Source: Rotaria socialis
Taxonomy: Eukaryota; Rotifera; Eurotatoria; Philodinida; Philodinidae
Assembly (NCBI GenBank): GCA_905331475.1
Contig: CAJNYU010004581.1
Span: 248,001-312,000, forward strand
Length of the DNA: 64,000 nucleotides
Reading direction: 5' to 3'
Positions 1 through 11,788 of this stretch are shown here, piece by piece. The notes beneath the pieces were generated by a model. That model made no database searches and had not been told where the DNA came from. It saw only the letters and a list, made by a program, of their open reading frames with translations. Both the position numbers and the translations under genes were made by a program. The stretch's first letter is position 1, and every line of letters begins with the position of its first letter.

Positions 1-609
1 CATCTATTATTTGGGGCGCTATCGGTAAGTTTGATTGGGTTCGCTGTTAGCTTTCGTTTTTTACAAGAAAAATTGTGTTGATTTTGAAATCATCATTTTT
101 AGGAAAAAAAAATATCTTATCAATTTAATAAGATTTATATTTTAGGCCCAATAAAAATGTTCGGTAAACAATCTATGTATTCATCATTACTTTATGGTTT
201 TCTAATCGGTGCTCTTCTTCCTATACCATTTTGGATTCTGATGAAAAAATTTCCTAAAGTTAAATGGCTAAAATATATTCATTTTCCCATTATGCTGTCT
301 GCTACGTGCTATATGCCACCTACTCCACCTGGTAATTATCCATCGTGGCTTTTAGTTGGCTTTTTTTTTAACTTCGTACTTCTTCGACATGCACGATCAT
401 GGTGGAAACGATATGCATATGTTTTTTCGGCTGCAATGGATTGCGGTGTGGCTTTCGGTGTTTTAATCATCTTTTTCGTATTACAAAATAATGCAATAGA
501 CTTTCCGACATGGTGGGGGACGGGTGGATCCACAGGAGATGGCTGCCCATTAGCACATGCCAATTATTCTGGAATAATTCCAACAAACCGTCCAGTATTT
601 ATGGGCTGA
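1..609 (+). CDS. OPT-family oligopeptide transporter, C-terminal part
   Basis: Last two exons of a proton-coupled oligopeptide transporter of the OPT superfamily, a multi-pass membrane protein importing small peptides or metal-chelate conjugates. Exon 1-24, intron 25-145 (GTAAGT...TTTTAG), exon 146-609; the frame reads SIIWGAIGPIKMFG across the junction. The family C-terminal signature is clear: an IGPIKMFG loop, several hydrophobic segments, an MPPTPPGNYPSWLLVGFFFN stretch, the RHARSWWKRYAYVFSAAMD segment, and a WWGTGG...GDGCPLA tail. The internal ATG at 157 is not the start; the 5' part lies outside the window. OPT proteins are typical of fungi, plants and prokaryotes and mostly absent from animals, so horizontal acquisition is likely. 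The CPLA tail looks closer to plant or protist members than to yeast ones, but that is from memory only. Confidence 0.93.
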
Positions 610-1085
610 GGTGATTTCAATGAGTCCATTCGAAATCAAATTGGTTTTATTGTTTGAAGAAATGATGAACGTTCATGTTATAATATAGCATCAATCGGGA
701 AAATAATATATTTAACTTCAATGAGTGTGTTGTAGAAGCGACTTTTTTTCCATTGATATCAATAAAAATAACATATTATGTAATTAATGCTGTACCTTGA
801 AGTTTGACGTTTTTGAACATGTGAACTGTAGGAAGTATCGAACGTGTCAACCAACAAGAAATCAATATTGTAATAAAAATAGAAAATAGATTTTTTTTGT
901 GCCAAGAAATTGAATACACAAATGACAAGAAAGATTATGAAATACTTAATGAAATCAAGCTGAATACTAACTAGAAACAAATTTTCTTCATAAAGACCAG
1001 TAAAATATGTTTGACAGATAGTTTTCTTTTGATCTTAACTACTTATTTTTATTTCAAACAAAAAAAAAGGAAAACAACTGTTGGT
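610..1085. other. Intergenic, convergent 3' ends
   Basis: AT-rich stretch between the 3' end of the OPT gene (+) and the 3' end of the TOM6-like gene (-). It should hold both 3' UTRs; AATAAA-like hexamers occur (for example near 768). I see no coding signal or repeat. Confidence 0.6.
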
Positions 1086-1364
1086 CTACTCCATTGGAAG
1101 AAGATCATTTGATGCAAAATCACGAATCATATAAACGGCAACAGCAAAAAAACCAATGCTTTTGACGAAATCCCTATAAGATAGAAAAGAAAAAGAGTGC
1201 AAAGTCAAATTATTGCTGTTTCATCGAAGTTACCATTTCACTGGACTATAGTAAAATGTTTTAACATAATCCCATTTTGATGGTGGTCCAGTAGAACGAC
1301 CTGCACCTGGTCGACGGCCACTCGCACCTGAGGGTAAACCTCCTTCAGACGGAACGAACATCAT
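1086..1364 (-). CDS. TOMM6: TOM6-like mitochondrial import receptor subunit
   Basis: Two exons: 1364-1234 and 1173-1086, joined in phase 2 (GTAACT donor, TTATAG acceptor), giving 72 residues; human TOMM6 has 74. The N-terminal half is a Gly/Pro/Arg-rich linker (SGRRPGAGRSTGPPSKWDY). The C-terminal half is one membrane helix, VKSIGFFAVAVYMIRDF, followed by ASNDLLPME. That resembles the TOMM6 tail, where a GLFAAGVW-type helix is followed by an Arg-Asn and Asp-Leu pattern. TOM6 is a tail-anchored small subunit that stabilises the TOM translocase of the outer mitochondrial membrane. The start uses the first of two consecutive ATGs. A TTTTAG lies just upstream of it, so a 5' UTR exon or a short upstream coding exon is possible. 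Assignment rests on a short, weakly conserved family. Confidence 0.6.
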
Positions 1365-1486
1365 ATCTAAAACGAAAAGCAAGATAAAGCTTCCTAACAA
1401 TTCTCTTTCCTTGCTAATAACAAAAAAGAATAGATAACAAATTTTCTCTTAATTTCTTTCTTTAGAAATAACAACAACAGAAAATA

Positions 1487-2949
1487 TTAGTCAATATTCG
1501 ATTTCGAACTATGATTTGATGTTATATGTTGATTTTGTCGACGACGATGATTAAATACTCGGTGTTTATCTTTACGTTGAATAGCTTTACGATGTTTTGT
1601 TCGGAGAGCCTAAATGAAATATTTCTTATAAAACCTTGTACCAAAATAAAAGGGCAATTATATACTTCGCCTATTTCTTTTCGTTTTGTTGGCCATGATC
1701 GTGCGAGCTCATTTAGATCTTCAGTACGTACGAAACTTTCTAAACCATCTAAATTTAAAAATAAAAATGGTTTTGAATTTCATTTACAATCAAAATTTAC
1801 CTTTTAGTCGATCATCAATATCAAAAAAGAAGAATGTTGCATTTTTATCTTCAACTCTATTTTTAATAATAGAAAATAATTGATAATTTGTGTCGGATAT
1901 AATACTTACTCTCCTGTTAAAGATGATTGTACATTGTCATCTTCATCGTTTAATGTGTTATCGAATTTATTTATCGATATTTTCAAATTTCCATTTGGTA
2001 TAGGTTTAGACAATACAGATATTCCTGTAGAAATAAGAAGCGTTTATATTTACATATACGTAGATGAATCTTATAGAACCAACTTGGAGTAGGTAAAACA
2101 ATTGGTTGAGTATTATTAAAAAATTGAAATTGAAATCCTCCATTTCCATTTGATGTATTTGTTACATTTGATGCTTTATTAAACAATGTTTTTAATTTTG
2201 ACTCATCGAAATCATATGTTCGGATTGAAGCGCTAATTATAAAAGAAAATCATGCGATGAAAAGAAAATGTTCTTCTCGGCATATAACTATTCAACTTAC
2301 ACGGCAGGTGTTTCTTTAGTTTGTTTTAGTATTGATTTAGGTTGAATCTCTTGTGAAGTATTAGGTTTCGCTACCAACGATTTTGCATTTGTTATTTGAT
2401 CAAGTATTGCAAGCGATTTCTTTTTTTCTTCTTCAAATGAAATATCATTATTACTATCAATTGTTGGCTCAACTTCATCATCGTTGATAGTTTTCTGCTG
2501 ATTATCAAAAACTTGTTCTGATATTTGAGCTTTTGGATCATTGGTTGTTGTTAAGTGTGCTTGTCGATCTTGTGATTTTTTTCTTTTTTTCGAATTTTTT
2601 TTATCATTAAAATTTTCTTCAACGCGCACTTCTTCTTGATTATCAACTAGTTGAATTTGCTTTTTGACAAATGGTTTCGGTTGATTGTCGCCATCATCAT
2701 TGTCCGAATCAAATGTATAATGTTTTATTTTAGTTTCATTATTCAATGAATCTTTTATTAAACGTTTCTTATTTCTTTTTTCACCGTCACATTCATCAGG
2801 TGATTTTAGACATTGTTCACTAGATTTAATTGTGTGTGATGGCTGATTAAATCAAAAAGAAAAACAAACCGATAAATAAATCTTTTTTGCTCATCCACTC
2901 ATACCTTCAACTAACTACATACTTCTATATTAGACTGATGCTTCGTCAT
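1487..2949 (-). CDS. NOL8-like nucleolar protein (short form)
   Basis: Seven exons: 2949-2923, 2842-2301, 2232-2084, 2024-1910, 1856-1801, 1748-1642 and 1609-1487. All junctions are in phase; product 372 residues. The N-terminal 190 residues are acidic/lysine-rich and disordered (KKNSKKRKKSQDRQ). The C-terminal part holds the recognisable pieces: FDESKLKTLFNKASN, then EDKNATFFFFDIDDRLK, then a basic tail (ALRTKHRKAIQRKDKHRVF). An FFFF..DDRLKxG segment and a basic end recall the C-terminus of nucleolar protein 8, an RNA-binding factor in ribosome biogenesis. Unlike human NOL8, no N-terminal RRM is visible here; an in-frame TAG lies just upstream of the chosen ATG. A TTCTAG just before the ATG could also be an acceptor, so more 5' exons cannot be excluded. 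One donor (GTTGGT at 2083) is non-consensus. Confidence 0.6.
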
Positions 2950-3239
2950 TCTTGTTTCGATCTAGAATACACAAAGTATCTAATTTTAATATATTTACAA
3001 ACCAAAAAAAATGAAGAACGTTTTATATCATTCAATGAGAAATAATGGATTGCAAAAAGGAAAAATACAATAAATTGACTGCATTTTGAAATGCAAATCA
3101 TAAACACACAGATAAAATACAGAGCCAAGCTCTGAACTTTACTTTTTTTTCTCCCTTCTTCATTTTTAATGATAATAAATGAATAAAAAAAAAACAGAAA
3201 TACGATAATTTTCTAGAAATAGCAAATAGACAAGAAAAA

Positions 3240-5786
3240 TCAGTTCGATATAGGAGATGTTTCGGAGAGTGACGATGGCGATATTGGTTTGATTTCGCCT
3301 GGTGATAAATTTGATTTTGATGGTGAAATTGATGCTGAATTATTTGAATTCATAGATAAGGATAAACGAATATCACTATCGTTTTTTGATGATGCAGCCT
3401 TGTTGTTATTAGTTGTTTCAGTATGACTAGTTTTATCATCATTTGTTGTATTAACATTTAATCGATGAGTAGTAGCATCATCGTTATTTTTAGTGAGAGA
3501 TTTTTTATCAGAATTATCTTCGTCATCGAATTCATCTTCATTATCATCGTTGACTAATGATTTTGATAAACTTTTGCCAATTATATCATCGATTTTATAA
3601 ATCTTTCGAAATCTTTTTTCCAAATGTAATTGAATTAAATCACCTTGTTCCAATGAACAAATTCCATCTCTAACACATCTAAACAGATTAGTCATTATGT
3701 AAAATTGAATTCGGAAAATGAATATACGTCATTCCGACCTAAAAGCCGATTGTATAAAGCTTTCAGACTACGCTAATCTATATCCTTTGGCTCAATGAAC
3801 TTAATTGTTTTTGGTGTTAGGAAAAGAATGTCGACATTCTCATCTTGTTAAGTGAAAAATATGAAGAGACATTAAAGCAGTTTGTTTTGCTGCGCTTCTG
3901 AAAATTTACCGAGTGCGATACGAGTATCGTTCGCTTTTTCGATGGGATCCTACTCAGGCCAGTGACAGTTCGTGAATTTGTTCCATAAAAAAATTGTTTT
4001 ACGCAAATTAAATCAAATCGGTCATCGGCAAAACGGAAACAATCCTCTATTGAATCGAATTCTTGAAAGAAAACAAGTGTGTGACATCAGCTCATGAAAA
4101 AGAGCTACGAGTGTGATTTTTAAAAGAAATTTCGGTAAAACGCTACAATGTTTCTAAAGAAATAAGCTTAGAAGCATTCCGTTCATTTTGCTTCTCGTTT
4201 CTACATATTCAATATCAACACTACTCTTCAAAGACGTGTCCTATTCAATTCATCTGAATAACCAGTATTTTTACTTACCTTGAAATAGTTATAATCATAG
4301 GATGTTTTTCAATTGATTCTATAACTTTTGCCATTGATTCAAGTAAATAAAGTATCATTCCTTCTGATGATACATGTAATGGCGGTCGTGTATCTGATAA
4401 CTGTGCACCATAATCATGAACCGATTTCCAATCAAGTTTTTTGTGACGAATAATAGCAATTAATGCAGATAGATATGGATTACTAAACATGAGAGATATA
4501 TATGAAAACGAAAAACTATTAGTGGAATTTTTATTTACTCAATAGTTATTGGTTGGTCTTGTTTTGGATCAGTTAAATATTCACTCATTAATGTTCGTAT
4601 TTGTTCTAATGCACTCAAACGGGCTGTTATATATTGTAAAATTTCTGCATTTGAATGTTCTTGTACAATACGCGTATAAACATAACGAAGAATTTCATAT
4701 TCATTTTCATCGAATTGCTTTCGTATTGGATCATCCGTTGAGAAAAATGATAAATCAATATCAAGTAAAAATTGTTTATTCTCAAGCAGTTGATTTAGTA
4801 ATGTGGCATCAAGTGAATGAACTCGTTTTGTTGATGATTGTGCATTGATATGATTTGTTTCGTTGCCAGATAATTTTACTTTTTTTCGGTTTTCACTATC
4901 TAATGATTCACTTTCGTTTTCATTATCATATATGGGTGAATTAGGTTTTTCCTTGGTTGCTGAATAATTTTTTGCTAATCCCCCTGTCGATATATATATA
5001 TCAACTGTATGAACATTGGAAAGTTTATCAATTGATGAATAAATACAATTTGAAGTGAAATATGGAAGTGTTGAAGCAACTCTGAAAGTAAAGAATAAGA
5101 AAATACTGTTTTGTTGTTGCTCAGATTGATAAAAATCAATTCTATAGAATATTGATCGAAGAGTATCTTTGAAGAAATGTATTACTAATTATCTTGTACT
5201 CTCTTAAAAGCTAGATGGATTAACTATTACGTTGGAAAAACTTCAAAATTACTTTAGTCTACATTCAATCGTTGAGCTTTTTTTCACAAAATAATGTTTC
5301 TATTGAATATTCTTACTTCAATTGACCAGTTTGCTGACATTTTCCTATTTGCAACTGATAGAAACCATCTTGAAATTGATGTGCCCAAGGTGGTTTAAAC
5401 CAAAAAATTCTTTTTAATAATCCTCGATAGACAGCTGAAAGTATCCAACATTGATTGTTGATCGAACTAGAAATAAAATATTCAAAACGTTGAACAAAGT
5501 TAGGACAAATTCTTTTGCATACTCAACAAGATTGTTTAACGTTTGAATTTCATCTGCTTGAATAGCTTTTGGTGCGAGAAAATCAGCGTATGCATCGAAA
5601 CGCACTAAAGCAACATCTTCTCCTGCTTTTAAATTCTCTCCAATATTGCGTATCAGTAATGGTAGAATCTTAAAAAAGAAAACATATTTTTATCGTCTAT
5701 CAAAAAACCAGCAATTAAAAAATGAAACATACTTCATTATTATTTTCAAGAATTTTAATTTTCAATTTGTCTTTTATAATCACCAT
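3240..5786 (-). CDS. UPF0489 (C5orf22-type) protein
   Basis: Six exons: 5786-5733, 5668-5523, 5466-5317, 5081-4539, 4482-4279 and 3678-3240. All are in phase; 511 residues (human C5orf22 about 442). Start at 5786 gives MVIIKDKLKIKILENNNE, aligning with the family's N-terminal strand. Family landmarks: LIRNIGE, VRFDAYADFLAP (residues about 40-51), CWILSAVYRGLLKRIFWFKPPW, LLDIDLSFFSTDDP (about 222-235), the region KHPMIITISRCVRDGIC, then a 100-residue Ser/Asn/Asp-rich tail longer than usual. The UPF0489 domain is related to the arginase/histone-deacetylase fold; its function is unknown. The conserved FDSHPD motif, equivalent to the metal-binding DxHxD, is here DAYAD, so the His ligand is gone. 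Intron 5 (3679-4278) is 600 bp; the others are about 56-235 bp. The next gene upstream is YPEL5, same strand, 163 bp away. Confidence 0.9.
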
Positions 5787-5949
5787 TACATGTCCTTGTG
5801 GTAAAATCTCATCTAAAAAATATGCTGTACACCTTTCTTTTTATTATTTTCAAATCAAATCAAAATGTTCATATACACATAAATATATACATAAAAAATA
5901 AATAAAAAACAGTTCTGTTCATAGGTCATATTTTTCTCTGTTCCTTCAT

Positions 5950-6346
5950 CTAAAATCCATCGGTCTCATTAATTAATGCACGCTCAAGAATGACTCGTCC
6001 TTCTTTATAACGTTGCGTTTCTTCTGTTGCAAATTCATACATCCAACCAAGTTTAGCATCACATTTTTTACAACTTATATCTCGAACGAAATGGCGACCA
6101 GTTAACATCATCTAGGAAAAATTCAAGTGAACATCATTTGCATCTCCGCATAATCAAACGGTATTTTACCCGTTCCTGTACAGCACTTTGTTTGGTATTG
6201 ACAACACGGCTAAATAGAAATGCACGACCTGTTGCTCCCGTAAATCGTGTTGAAACTAATTCATTGCGGTTTGTTAATGGTGTTTCACAATGTGCACAAG
6301 AAAAAATGCGTTGACCACCAAGATGTTCCAAAAAAACACGTCCCAT
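5950..6346 (-). CDS. YPEL5: Yippee-like protein 5
   Basis: Two exons: 6346-6170 and 6111-5950, phase 0 junction; 112 residues (human 121). Starts [20 protein letters not shown] and continues through [31 protein letters not shown] and [18 protein letters not shown], nearly colinear with human YPEL5. Two CxxC pairs (residues about 17-20 and 70-73) form the single zinc site of the Yippee fold. YPEL5 belongs to the CTLH/GID E3 ubiquitin-ligase complex as a substrate-side modulator, and has been linked to centrosomes and spindle. The protein stops after ETDGF, so the short acidic human tail (about nine residues) is missing. Upstream sequence to about 6430 shows further possible 5' UTR splice signals. 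Confidence 0.96.
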
Positions 6347-7229
6347 GTATGTGAGCTTATTATTGAAGTATTCAAATCTGAAACTTGTTGTTTGAGACAA
6401 GGGATTTCTACGCAATTGGTGTATTCTTACTGTAAGGGAAAGTAAAACATGTGAGGAATAAGAAAATAAACAATAAACAATTTGCCAATAAGGAGTTCTA
6501 AAATTAACTAATGAAAAACTGTATATTTAAATTATTCTGACATAGATGGAGCCGGTATCCAGTGTAAAACTAACAACACATTTTACTCTATATACCATTC
6601 TGTTTGCACATTTCTTTCAGATAGCATGCTGAAAAAATCAGTTCGAAATAAGAAGAAAAAAAATTGGAAGTAGCAATCAATGAAGAACAGCGAGTGTATT
6701 AGAAAAAGCAGACTTTTGCATGTTTATCTTCATCAAAATTAATAATTATTTTTCTGCATTTCAGTTTTTTGTATTTTTCATAAATATAAGCATTTTTACA
6801 TAGATTTTATTTAAAAAATATGAAATTTCCATTAGTTCAAAATAAATAGCTACGCAGTTTAACGACGAATATTAGTGAGGTTGGAAATCTGACGATATCT
6901 ATTCACTGTACAGAAGCATCAGTTGACCGAGCTCAATTGGGAAAAAAATAAGCAATACATCATCGGTTTTTCTCGTGATTTCATAAAATGCATCATCAAT
7001 GAAATAATATAAACACTTCCAGAGAATTGTTTGTCTAATCTAATGTATTTTTTATTTTACAGCCTAGTGGTTAATGAAATTCATTTGTATAGTTTCTTGC
7101 CAATATTCGTTATGTATCGATATTTTCCTCGGCTTCATTCAAGTTGCAAATGGTGTTACAGTTGTTCTACTGGTTCTTATGAGGAGTCGAATCAAATGTT
7201 CACGGATAAGCTATCGCAATATCACGATG
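6347..7229. other. Intergenic, YPEL5 upstream region
   Basis: AT-rich DNA upstream of YPEL5, expected to hold its promoter and 5' UTR. I see no conserved coding segment. A + strand reading frame near 7031-7237 has no family features and runs into the antisense receptor remnant. Confidence 0.5.
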
Positions 7230-8005
7230 ATAAATGACCATGTCGATGGTATTGACCCAGCAGCTAAGATTGGCAAAACCGTCAAAATATTTATTAGAGT
7301 ACTTTTTATATCATTGAACTCGAAAGAAAATTTTAGCAATATAAAGAGGTATCCAACCGATAACATAAACAATGATCATAAAAGTCATGTGTTTTATAAG
7401 ACTTTTTTCTCTATTATTGAAAACGGAACGAGATGCTGCTTACTTTTTGACGACGTTCACTGTAAAAGCAACACGCTGTGTAGATCGCCAACTATAGAAA
7501 GCAAACGATCGAATGAACGATTACCATTACAGCACAGGGTATGATGATAATTGTAGTTAATACATAAATATTAAAAATTAGCATTTGGAATAATGACTGG
7601 CAAGTCTGTTAAATGAAATAAGATTATTATAAGTAGTTTGCACTCTCTCGCTCTCGCTTTTAGAAATTGGTCATAGTCCGTCCATTATTAAGTCTCGACA
7701 AAACTACTGATTGAGTGTCAGTGCATTTCAACTGCAGTCTATCGAAAAGAACTTTTAGGAGAGAAATTATGGATGCTTTTTTGAAATAGTAGACTACATG
7801 AATACGATAATCCTGAACAAAAAGACTCATCAATTCTCCGATTGACTACGAACTACAATGATCTCTGATGTTTGAGAATTCATGCCAGAACCCATTGAAA
7901 TCCAGCACAAATGAAAACCTATTTTATCTTCTTGAACAATAGTTGTGTCGGATAAGAACACGACAAAGTTGATTAAATGACATCGATAGAGACTTGCGAG
8001 ACAAA
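7230..8005 (-). pseudogene. Degraded 7TM receptor copy (copy 1)
   Basis: Nucleotide-level relic of the receptor intact at 10577-11788. The stretch 7230-7600 aligns with that gene's exon 2: the TM6-encoding sequence (ccaaccgataacataaacaa, 7358-7377) and the loop before it (agacttttttctctatt, 7400-7416) are almost unchanged, but the frame is broken by indels and stops. The stretch 7890-7985 aligns with the end of exon 1 (gacaaagttgattaaatgac, about 7961). The TM1-TM3 part of exon 1 is not recognisable beyond about 8005, so the copy is also 5' truncated. Order and orientation match the intact gene, supporting an old tandem duplication. Confidence 0.75.
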
Positions 8006-10576
8006 GTCTGTCGTGTCCCGAATCCCTTTTGCCCCGTTGACAAAAAAATGTTTAAGTGTTCCGTAGTTCAGTCAAAGAAAACAAAAGACCTTTTCTACCT
8101 GATCAATAGGAAAAAGAGGAAGAGTGAAAATTTGTCGAACAAAAATTGCTTGAGAAATTTATAGATAAAAATAAATTTGCTTTTATCCAAAATAGAAACT
8201 GGTACTTTGAACTCTGCGCGAAGAAAATGAAGATATTTGAGAAAAATAGTACTCTCCTGTTTCCATAGTATGTTAACTTTTTATATAACCGACGAAGAAT
8301 ATTTTAATCTAATCATTATTAGATCAGTCACACTGAGATTTTTGTGATAGATGTTATTTAAAATGTATTAGCCTATTTGAGGTAATGTATGTCTATAATA
8401 ACTTCGATATATCTGACACACATGTGCTGTCTTTTATATCAACAATTTGTCTATCGTTGTATGAAAATTATTTCTTTCTCATTATTTAACTCATTACTAT
8501 CAGCTACCAGTTCTACTTAGAAAGTTATTTGTTAAAATTAAATTCGACTAATTTTCGTACCGATTAATTTTCATACACTCAAAAAGCACATACACATTTG
8601 TATACAGATAAAATTAATCATTTTTTATTTATTAAGAGAAATATGCGAGTTTTAAATGAAATTTATTCTTTAGTTGTTGAAGTGTGTAAAAAGGAAAAGT
8701 CAACTGACTCAACACCTTCTGTAAAATCAGAAAAAAATGAAATTGACGACAGGAAGTCAATAATTATATGAAGAAACAGCTGAAAAAAATAATGATGATG
8801 AACAGTTTTCAGTACACCTTCCGATATTTCTTTTTTTCTGCTTTCGATTTAAATATTACGTTGTTTGTTATAAATAAAAAGTTTAAAGTGCATCACACGT
8901 TTTTATGTAATGATTTAAAAATTCGAGACACTAGATTTTTTCTAATTGTCCCGTCCCGAAAAAATTCCGGGACAGTCCCGTTTATCCCGCGGGATGAGGC
9001 AAATGGGATTTTTCGGGATTCGGGACTGTCCCGCAGGACTCTACTATAAACAGACGAAGTGTTTGTTGATAAAAAGAAATAAGAGATTTTACGAACATAA
9101 AGCGCTTTTTCGCTACGACCAATAACCTTAAGAAATTCTTGGTTTAACATCTGCATCCAATCTAATATTAGCTAGGATGTCTTTGGAATCGAGCCGGAAA
9201 TTCGTAATAGAACCGTGTTTATTGTACTGTTCTAATTGCTACTTATTCTACAAAAAAAAAGAAAATTTAGGTTTTCTTTCTATTACCTAGTTGTGCTTAT
9301 TCTTCTGATTATTAACTTGTCATACTGATGCATTTCCGTCTCTGAAAATGTGAGAAATAAATTTTTACTCCTCTATTCATCGTCTTGGATGAAAAAAGTC
9401 TACTGCTATGGGAATATATGATATAGATCACTCATGAACAAATACACGTTAAACTTAGAAAGAAACAAAAATGTAACTAAAGGAAAACTATCATTGTCAT
9501 ACGTTGATATTCGAAATTTGTAAGAAAATGATGCAATAGTAAGATGTGAAATTTGGTATGTTAAAATAGGAGACATGAGAATCAATTTGATACACGAATA
9601 AACAATACATTCCAAAGCTATAACATTCTAAAAATGACTGTTTTGTTCAATAATTAAAATAAAGTGTCTCGAACGAAAAAGTTGTAATGTAATAACTTAT
9701 ATGTATAAATACTAGTAAAAATGACTGCATAGATCTTATTTTACGTTGGCAGTGTTTGATAGACTTTATGCATTGCTCCTGTAAATCAATTTTTCTGAAA
9801 TTCAACCAATCGAATAATTATCGAAGCTGTACGATAAAAAAAGAGAATACAGATATCCGATCAGATGGATAACTCTCATAAATTTTCCATGAATAAAACA
9901 AGAACTTTGCTCTCACTGGCCAATAAAGCAAATTGCAATATTTTTGTCACAGTTTTTCATGATAAAAACATACTCTCAGTATCAGTCATGTTGTTTCCAA
10001 GAGAAATTTTGTAAGAATCTGTAGTAAACCTATACCACAAAAAATCTTACGAAGTTGTATTCAACATTCTCTCTTAAATTGTAGCAGCTACTGCTTTTAA
10101 AATCTTTTTTTTTGTTATATAGGGTTCCGTTCATGATATTTCTTCAAGTTTCTGCTCTGATTCGTTTGTACATAAGGTTTGTAGAATCCTAAACGAGGTC
10201 CTCTAAAAGAAAACAGAACTCAGTATCTCATGAATTTTTTAAGTTTTCGTTACGACCTCTATTTCATCCTGCAACGAGGATTTTCAAAGACTGTTCATTA
10301 GAGTAGTTCGAAATTAGGAAAAGACAACATCGAAATTTTTCTTAACGGATACTTTATATCGTACATGACAAATTCATTTTCAACAAAACAAGTAATAAGG
10401 GTGTCCTTAGTTGGTTCGAATAAATGTGTCAGCCATCTGATAGTTGATTGTTTTCATTTGTATAGTTACAAGGATATATTTTCTGAGCTGTTGTTTTTAA
10501 GATAATTGTATAAGCTAATCGGTAGACTCCCATTTGATTCAGTTCGAAAAATTATATTTTCTATGATAGAAGGCAC
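8006..10576. other. Intergenic, no gene seen
   Basis: About 2.5 kb of AT-rich sequence between two receptor copies. Apart from the GC-rich palindromic patch at 8940-9046 I find no conserved coding signal. Reading frames near 8768-9156 and 9406-9615 lack family motifs and, in the first case, cross that repeat. Confidence 0.5.
8940..9046. repeat. GC-rich palindromic GGGACAGTCCCG patch
   Basis: A roughly 100 bp island in very AT-rich surroundings. It contains repeated, inverted GGGAC/GTCCC words (cccgtcccgaaaaaattccgg, gggacagtcccg, gggattcgggactgtcccgc) that can pair with each other. A shorter relative lies at about 8007-8040 (gtcgtgtcccgaatccc). It resembles in style the TCCGA/CCGGA-rich patches near 54.1, 55.5, 57.3 and 60.3 kb. 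Likely a small dispersed repeat. Confidence 0.5.
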
Positions 10577-11788
10577 TCATAGATCGTCTCTTTTGACCCA
10601 ATGAGATACATGCATCCAAACAAATCGTCGAACTTCATGATGATACACGAGCATATCTGTAATACTGATCCAGCAGCTAGCAATAGGTAAAGCCGCCAGC
10701 ATACTTTTTATAGATTGTGTTGATGTATTTACGGGGAATATTTTAACAATATAAAGGGGTACCCAACCGATAACATAGACAATAAGCATGAACATCATGT
10801 GCTTCAGAAGACTTTTTTCTCTACCATTCAAACCCATTCGATAGGCTGCTTGCGTTTCTTGAGTATTAGCTGCAGGCGCCACACGTTTAGCAGATCGCCA
10901 AGCATAGAGAAAAATGATCACGTGAACGAGAACCATTATAGCGCAGGGTATAATAGTAATAATAATCAATAGGTAAACATCGAGTATGAGACTAGGAAGC
11001 AATGCATCACAAGACTGCGAAACAAAAAAAAGAAATATCCTAAATAAATTCTATGGACTGTATGACGTTGTCAAGCTAATAATCCGATATATTTTTATTA
11101 TTGGATCAGCTGTTAAAACCTCTTTAATAATATTAGTTTCCTTTTTTCAGCGCAGATCCATCGTAGTCTATGAAAAATAATGCACTCAACGATAGGGGAT
11201 GTTTAAAGTGCCTATCAACCCCGAAATAGACGATGTTGTTTTTCTCCCTTCGTCAATTACATTCACTCTCATCCATGGTTGATTCAGTACTCAGAATGGC
11301 TACTAACATGAGTTACCTTTAAAGTTTAAGGATCCACATGACAATACTCTTACCATAGCAGACGACCCAAGTTGAGGAATTGGGATGACTATAGCAACAA
11401 TCCATTCAAGTCCAGAGCTAATCAAAACCCATTTTTTCTTTTTGAACAATAATCGCGTGGGATAAAGGACTCGACAAAGTTGATTAATCGACATGAGCAC
11501 CAGAGAATAGATCGTTCCGCAAACTGCAATACTCCATATATATGAGTTCACCATACAAAAGCTGACAAAGACAGCGGGAAAGAAGGTAGTCAAAAACAGA
11601 AATACAGCAGTAACAACATCCAATATAAAATACCATATAACAACATTGAGAAGAATCATATTGGCCGATGTATGAAACTGTTTATTGAAGATAAGTATCA
11701 ATCCATAAGGTATAATTATGAATAAATAGGATATGAGCAAGAATAGCAATATGGGTATCACAATATGTTCTATGCTTAGATCGGGCAT
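10577..11788 (-). CDS. Seven-transmembrane receptor (copy 2, intact)
   Basis: Two exons, 11788-11354 and 11014-10577, phase 0, 339 bp intron; 290 residues. Seven hydrophobic segments fit a rhodopsin-like receptor. TM1 is IVIPILLFLLISYLFIIIPY; TM2 lies near VVIWYFILDVVTAVFLF; TM3 ends SINQLCRVLYP, the position of DRY; TM4 includes LEWIVAIVIPIPQL. TM5 starts after the AMSCD loop, TM6 has YVIGWVPLYIVKIF, and TM7 ends ITDMLVYHHEVRRF. The TM3 end lacks Asp-Arg-Tyr and TM7 lacks NPxxY, so it is divergent. The ECL2 Cys follows the splice junction. No N-terminal signal or long tail; ligand unknown. It may be a chemosensory-type receptor, inferred only from tandem duplication and divergence. Exon 1 is almost identical to that of copy 3 while exon 2 is not. 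Confidence 0.8.

Noticed and set aside
7031-7544. Two overlapping + strand frames upstream of and across receptor copy 1
   Set aside because: They overlap in different frames and the second is antisense to sequence clearly derived from the receptor exon.
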